From: JBBSNV01 sp964458605
Lineage (GTDB): Bacteria > Pseudomonadota > Alphaproteobacteria > Reyranellales > JAQSWP01
Assembly: GCA_964458605.1 (NCBI GenBank)
Contig: CAYWLS010000014.1
Location: 42,453 to 106,452 of the forward strand
Length of the DNA: 64,000 nt
Reading direction: 5' to 3'
This document shows, in pieces, positions 63,992-64,000 of the stretch; positions within the stretch are counted from its first letter, which is position 1; each line of letters opens with the position of its first letter. The notes under the pieces were generated by a model that saw only the letters and a list, made by a program, of their open reading frames with translations, made no database searches and was not told the DNA's origin. A program made the position numbers and the translations under genes.

Positions 63992-64000
63992 GCCGACGAT

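Overview
The window is a GC-rich (about two-thirds G+C by eye) chromosomal segment from an alphaproteobacterium, most likely of the Rhodospirillales or a neighbouring order. The evidence is the combination of a COQ7-type ubiquinone hydroxylase, a GltBD glutamate synthase with a short propeptide, an NsrR-controlled DUF2249 module, a beta-ketoadipate (pca) gene block and two LIV-type ABC transporter sets. A tRNA-Leu(CAA) encodes its own CCA end. I see no integrase, transposase, phage gene or CRISPR array, so this reads as core and accessory chromosome rather than a mobile element.

Layout. 1-6.5 kb: the start of a divergent old-yellow-enzyme-like gene, two serine beta-lactamase-fold hydrolases flanking an HNH protein, then on the minus strand a CMD-family protein, a class II aldolase, and a YqaA-DsbB-COQ7 run. 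6.7-11 kb: an RND efflux pair (adaptor and pump). 11.3-18 kb: gltB-gltD and a DsbA-fold isomerase. 18-21.1 kb: an MFS carrier, an acyl-CoA ligase and tRNA-Leu. 21.2-26.3 kb: a class III nucleotidyl cyclase, nsrR, and a divergent five-gene DUF2249/membrane-protein/DUF59 module behind a 43-bp palindromic operator. 26.3-32.8 kb (minus): a protocatechuate operon, binding protein-pcaH-pcaG-livF-pcaB, plus a Bcr/CflA exporter. 32.9-35.7 kb (minus): an ArsR-led operon of four SRPBCC proteins and one VOC protein. 35.8-38.4 kb (plus): livH-livM-livG without a livF. 38.4-42.8 kb: DoxX, a MetE-C-like protein, a decayed gntR/atzE deletion chimera followed by an intact atzH-like gene, and a secreted propeller protein. 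42.8-48.6 kb (minus): a complete second LIV transporter and an SDR. 48.7-54.4 kb: TonB, a periplasmic cyclophilin, a small secreted protein, the AmmeMemoRadiSam pair (radical SAM enzyme divergent from a Memo-AMMECR1 fusion) and an NAD-dependent sugar-epimerase-like protein. 54.7-61.5 kb: a three-gene transglutaminase-DUF2126 / ATP-grasp-alpha-E / transglutaminase cluster. 61.5-64 kb: a quinone-oxidoreductase-like enzyme and aspartate aminotransferase, ending in a strong terminator.

How genes may work together. The pca operon carries a periplasmic binding protein and one ATPase (LivF) but no permeases, while 4-8 kb away livHMG has permeases and one ATPase but no binding protein or LivF. Together they add up to exactly one transporter, probably for an aromatic acid. 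The NsrR module looks like a nitric-oxide-responsive set whose products (a heme-copper-oxidase-like or NnrS-like membrane protein, DUF2249 proteins and a MIP18-type iron-sulfur assembly factor) lack any recognised NO-consuming enzyme in the window. The least understood conserved systems here are the NsrR/DUF2249 module, the AmmeMemoRadiSam pair and the transglutaminase/ATP-grasp/alpha-E cluster. Start codons were chosen from ribosome binding sites and family N-termini. No database search was run.
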